This document shows, in pieces, positions 12,974 through 13,268 of a stretch of DNA of 13,268 bases. The number at the start of each line of letters is the position of its first letter. The stretch's first letter is position 1. Position numbers and translations under genes: made by a program. The DNA is from Anaerolineales bacterium UBA2232 (GTDB lineage: Bacteria; Chloroflexota; Anaerolineae; UBA2200), in contig DDYO01000114.1 in assembly GCA_002348045.1 (NCBI GenBank), positions 5,960 to 19,227 on the forward strand, given 5' to 3'. The notes under the pieces were generated by a model. The model ran no database searches and was not told the origin of the DNA. It saw only the letters and a list, made by a program, of their open reading frames with translations.

Positions 12974-13268
12974 ATGCGCAAACTATTCGGAATTGTGATG
13001 ATCAGCGTTTTGCTCCTGAGCCTCGCCTCAGGCGTGCTGGCCGAGCCCAAGCCCCAGAACGTGCCCCACCAGATCATGGCCGATGATCCGGCCTTCGCGG
13101 CAGCCTTCCAGGGCACCACCTTCGGCGGCCTGTGGATGGACATGGCCGGCGCTGCCGAGCTGCCAAAGGGTGATGACAGGATGCGCGGGCCGGTCCCCAT
13201 CGGCTTCAACTTCAAGTTCATGGATGGCCCGGTCGAGTTGGCGCCCGGCTGGCCGCCCGCCAACTGGA
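12974..13268 (+). CDS. Secreted protein of unknown function, N-terminal part (partial at window end)
   Basis: The frame starts at ATG 12974, with AAAGGAG 10-11 bases upstream, and stays open to the window end (98 complete codons). Residues 1-22 are a signal peptide (MRKLFGIVMISVLLLSLASGVLA, cut before EPKP). The mature part contains GGLWMDMAGA and a stretch DDRMRGPVPIGFNFKFMDG, which recalls the PIGFxFxF strand pattern found at the start of some extracellular beta domains in large surface proteins. I cannot name a family. The perfect promoter and good ribosome binding site suggest high expression, possibly an abundant surface or exported protein. Confidence 0.8.
   Translation, partial: MRKLFGIVMISVLLLSLASGVLAEPKPQNVPHQIMADDPAFAAAFQGTTFGGLWMDMAGAAELPKGDDRMRGPVPIGFNFKFMDGPVELAPGWPPANW

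Noticed and set aside
12835..13263. Minus-strand frame opposite the last gene
   Set aside because: Opposite a gene with a perfect promoter, ribosome site and signal peptide; it would run through that promoter.

Overview
This is a GC-rich bacterial window with 15 genes that I can support. Two are cut by the window edges and one is split by a frameshift. It looks like a Chloroflexota (Anaerolineae-like) genome or metagenome contig. The hints are long Thr/Pro-rich linkers behind a single membrane anchor, a secreted protein ending in VFLPLVRR, and classic TTGACA/TATAAT promoters in otherwise GC-rich DNA. The taxonomic call is an inference from style, not from a marker gene.

Region 1 (1-3955) is a metal-cluster cassette. 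On the + strand it has the C-terminus of a MinD/Mrp-type P-loop ATPase, a 2[4Fe-4S] ferredoxin, a DUF4213/DUF364 protein (putative heavy-metal chelation family) and a NifX/NifB-like cluster-binding protein with a His-rich tail. The last three are packed with overlapping ends. After a GC-rich hairpin comes a radical SAM enzyme of the TYW1-like COG0731 type. Convergent to it, across a strong hairpin, lies a minus-strand pair: a PadR-type repressor followed by a DUF5320 protein. No nitrogenase structural gene is present. The cassette may therefore assemble or move an Fe-S or heterometal cluster for another client, perhaps under PadR control.

Region 2 (3956-5408) has two minus-strand genes, each followed by a hairpin terminator: a chagasin-type (I42) cysteine-protease inhibitor lipoprotein and a DUF4332 helix-hairpin-helix protein. 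The roughly 230 bases between them hold a set of mutually exclusive hairpins.

Region 3 (5409-8463) has a DHA2-like MFS exporter with a consensus promoter, broken by a +1 shift in a G7 run. It also has a small secreted protein of unknown function and a divergent CPBP (CAAX-type) intramembrane protease.

Region 4 (8464-11104) has a MATE efflux protein and a CYTH-domain protein (class IV adenylate cyclase / triphosphatase family), both on the + strand.

Region 5 (11130-13268) has a minus-strand pair: a PAS sensor domain followed by a membrane-anchored, externally displayed seven-blade WD40 propeller. Next to it is the start of a secreted protein driven by a perfect promoter, with an 18-base perfect palindrome in its leader. 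No tRNA, rRNA, CRISPR array, insertion sequence or transposase was seen.
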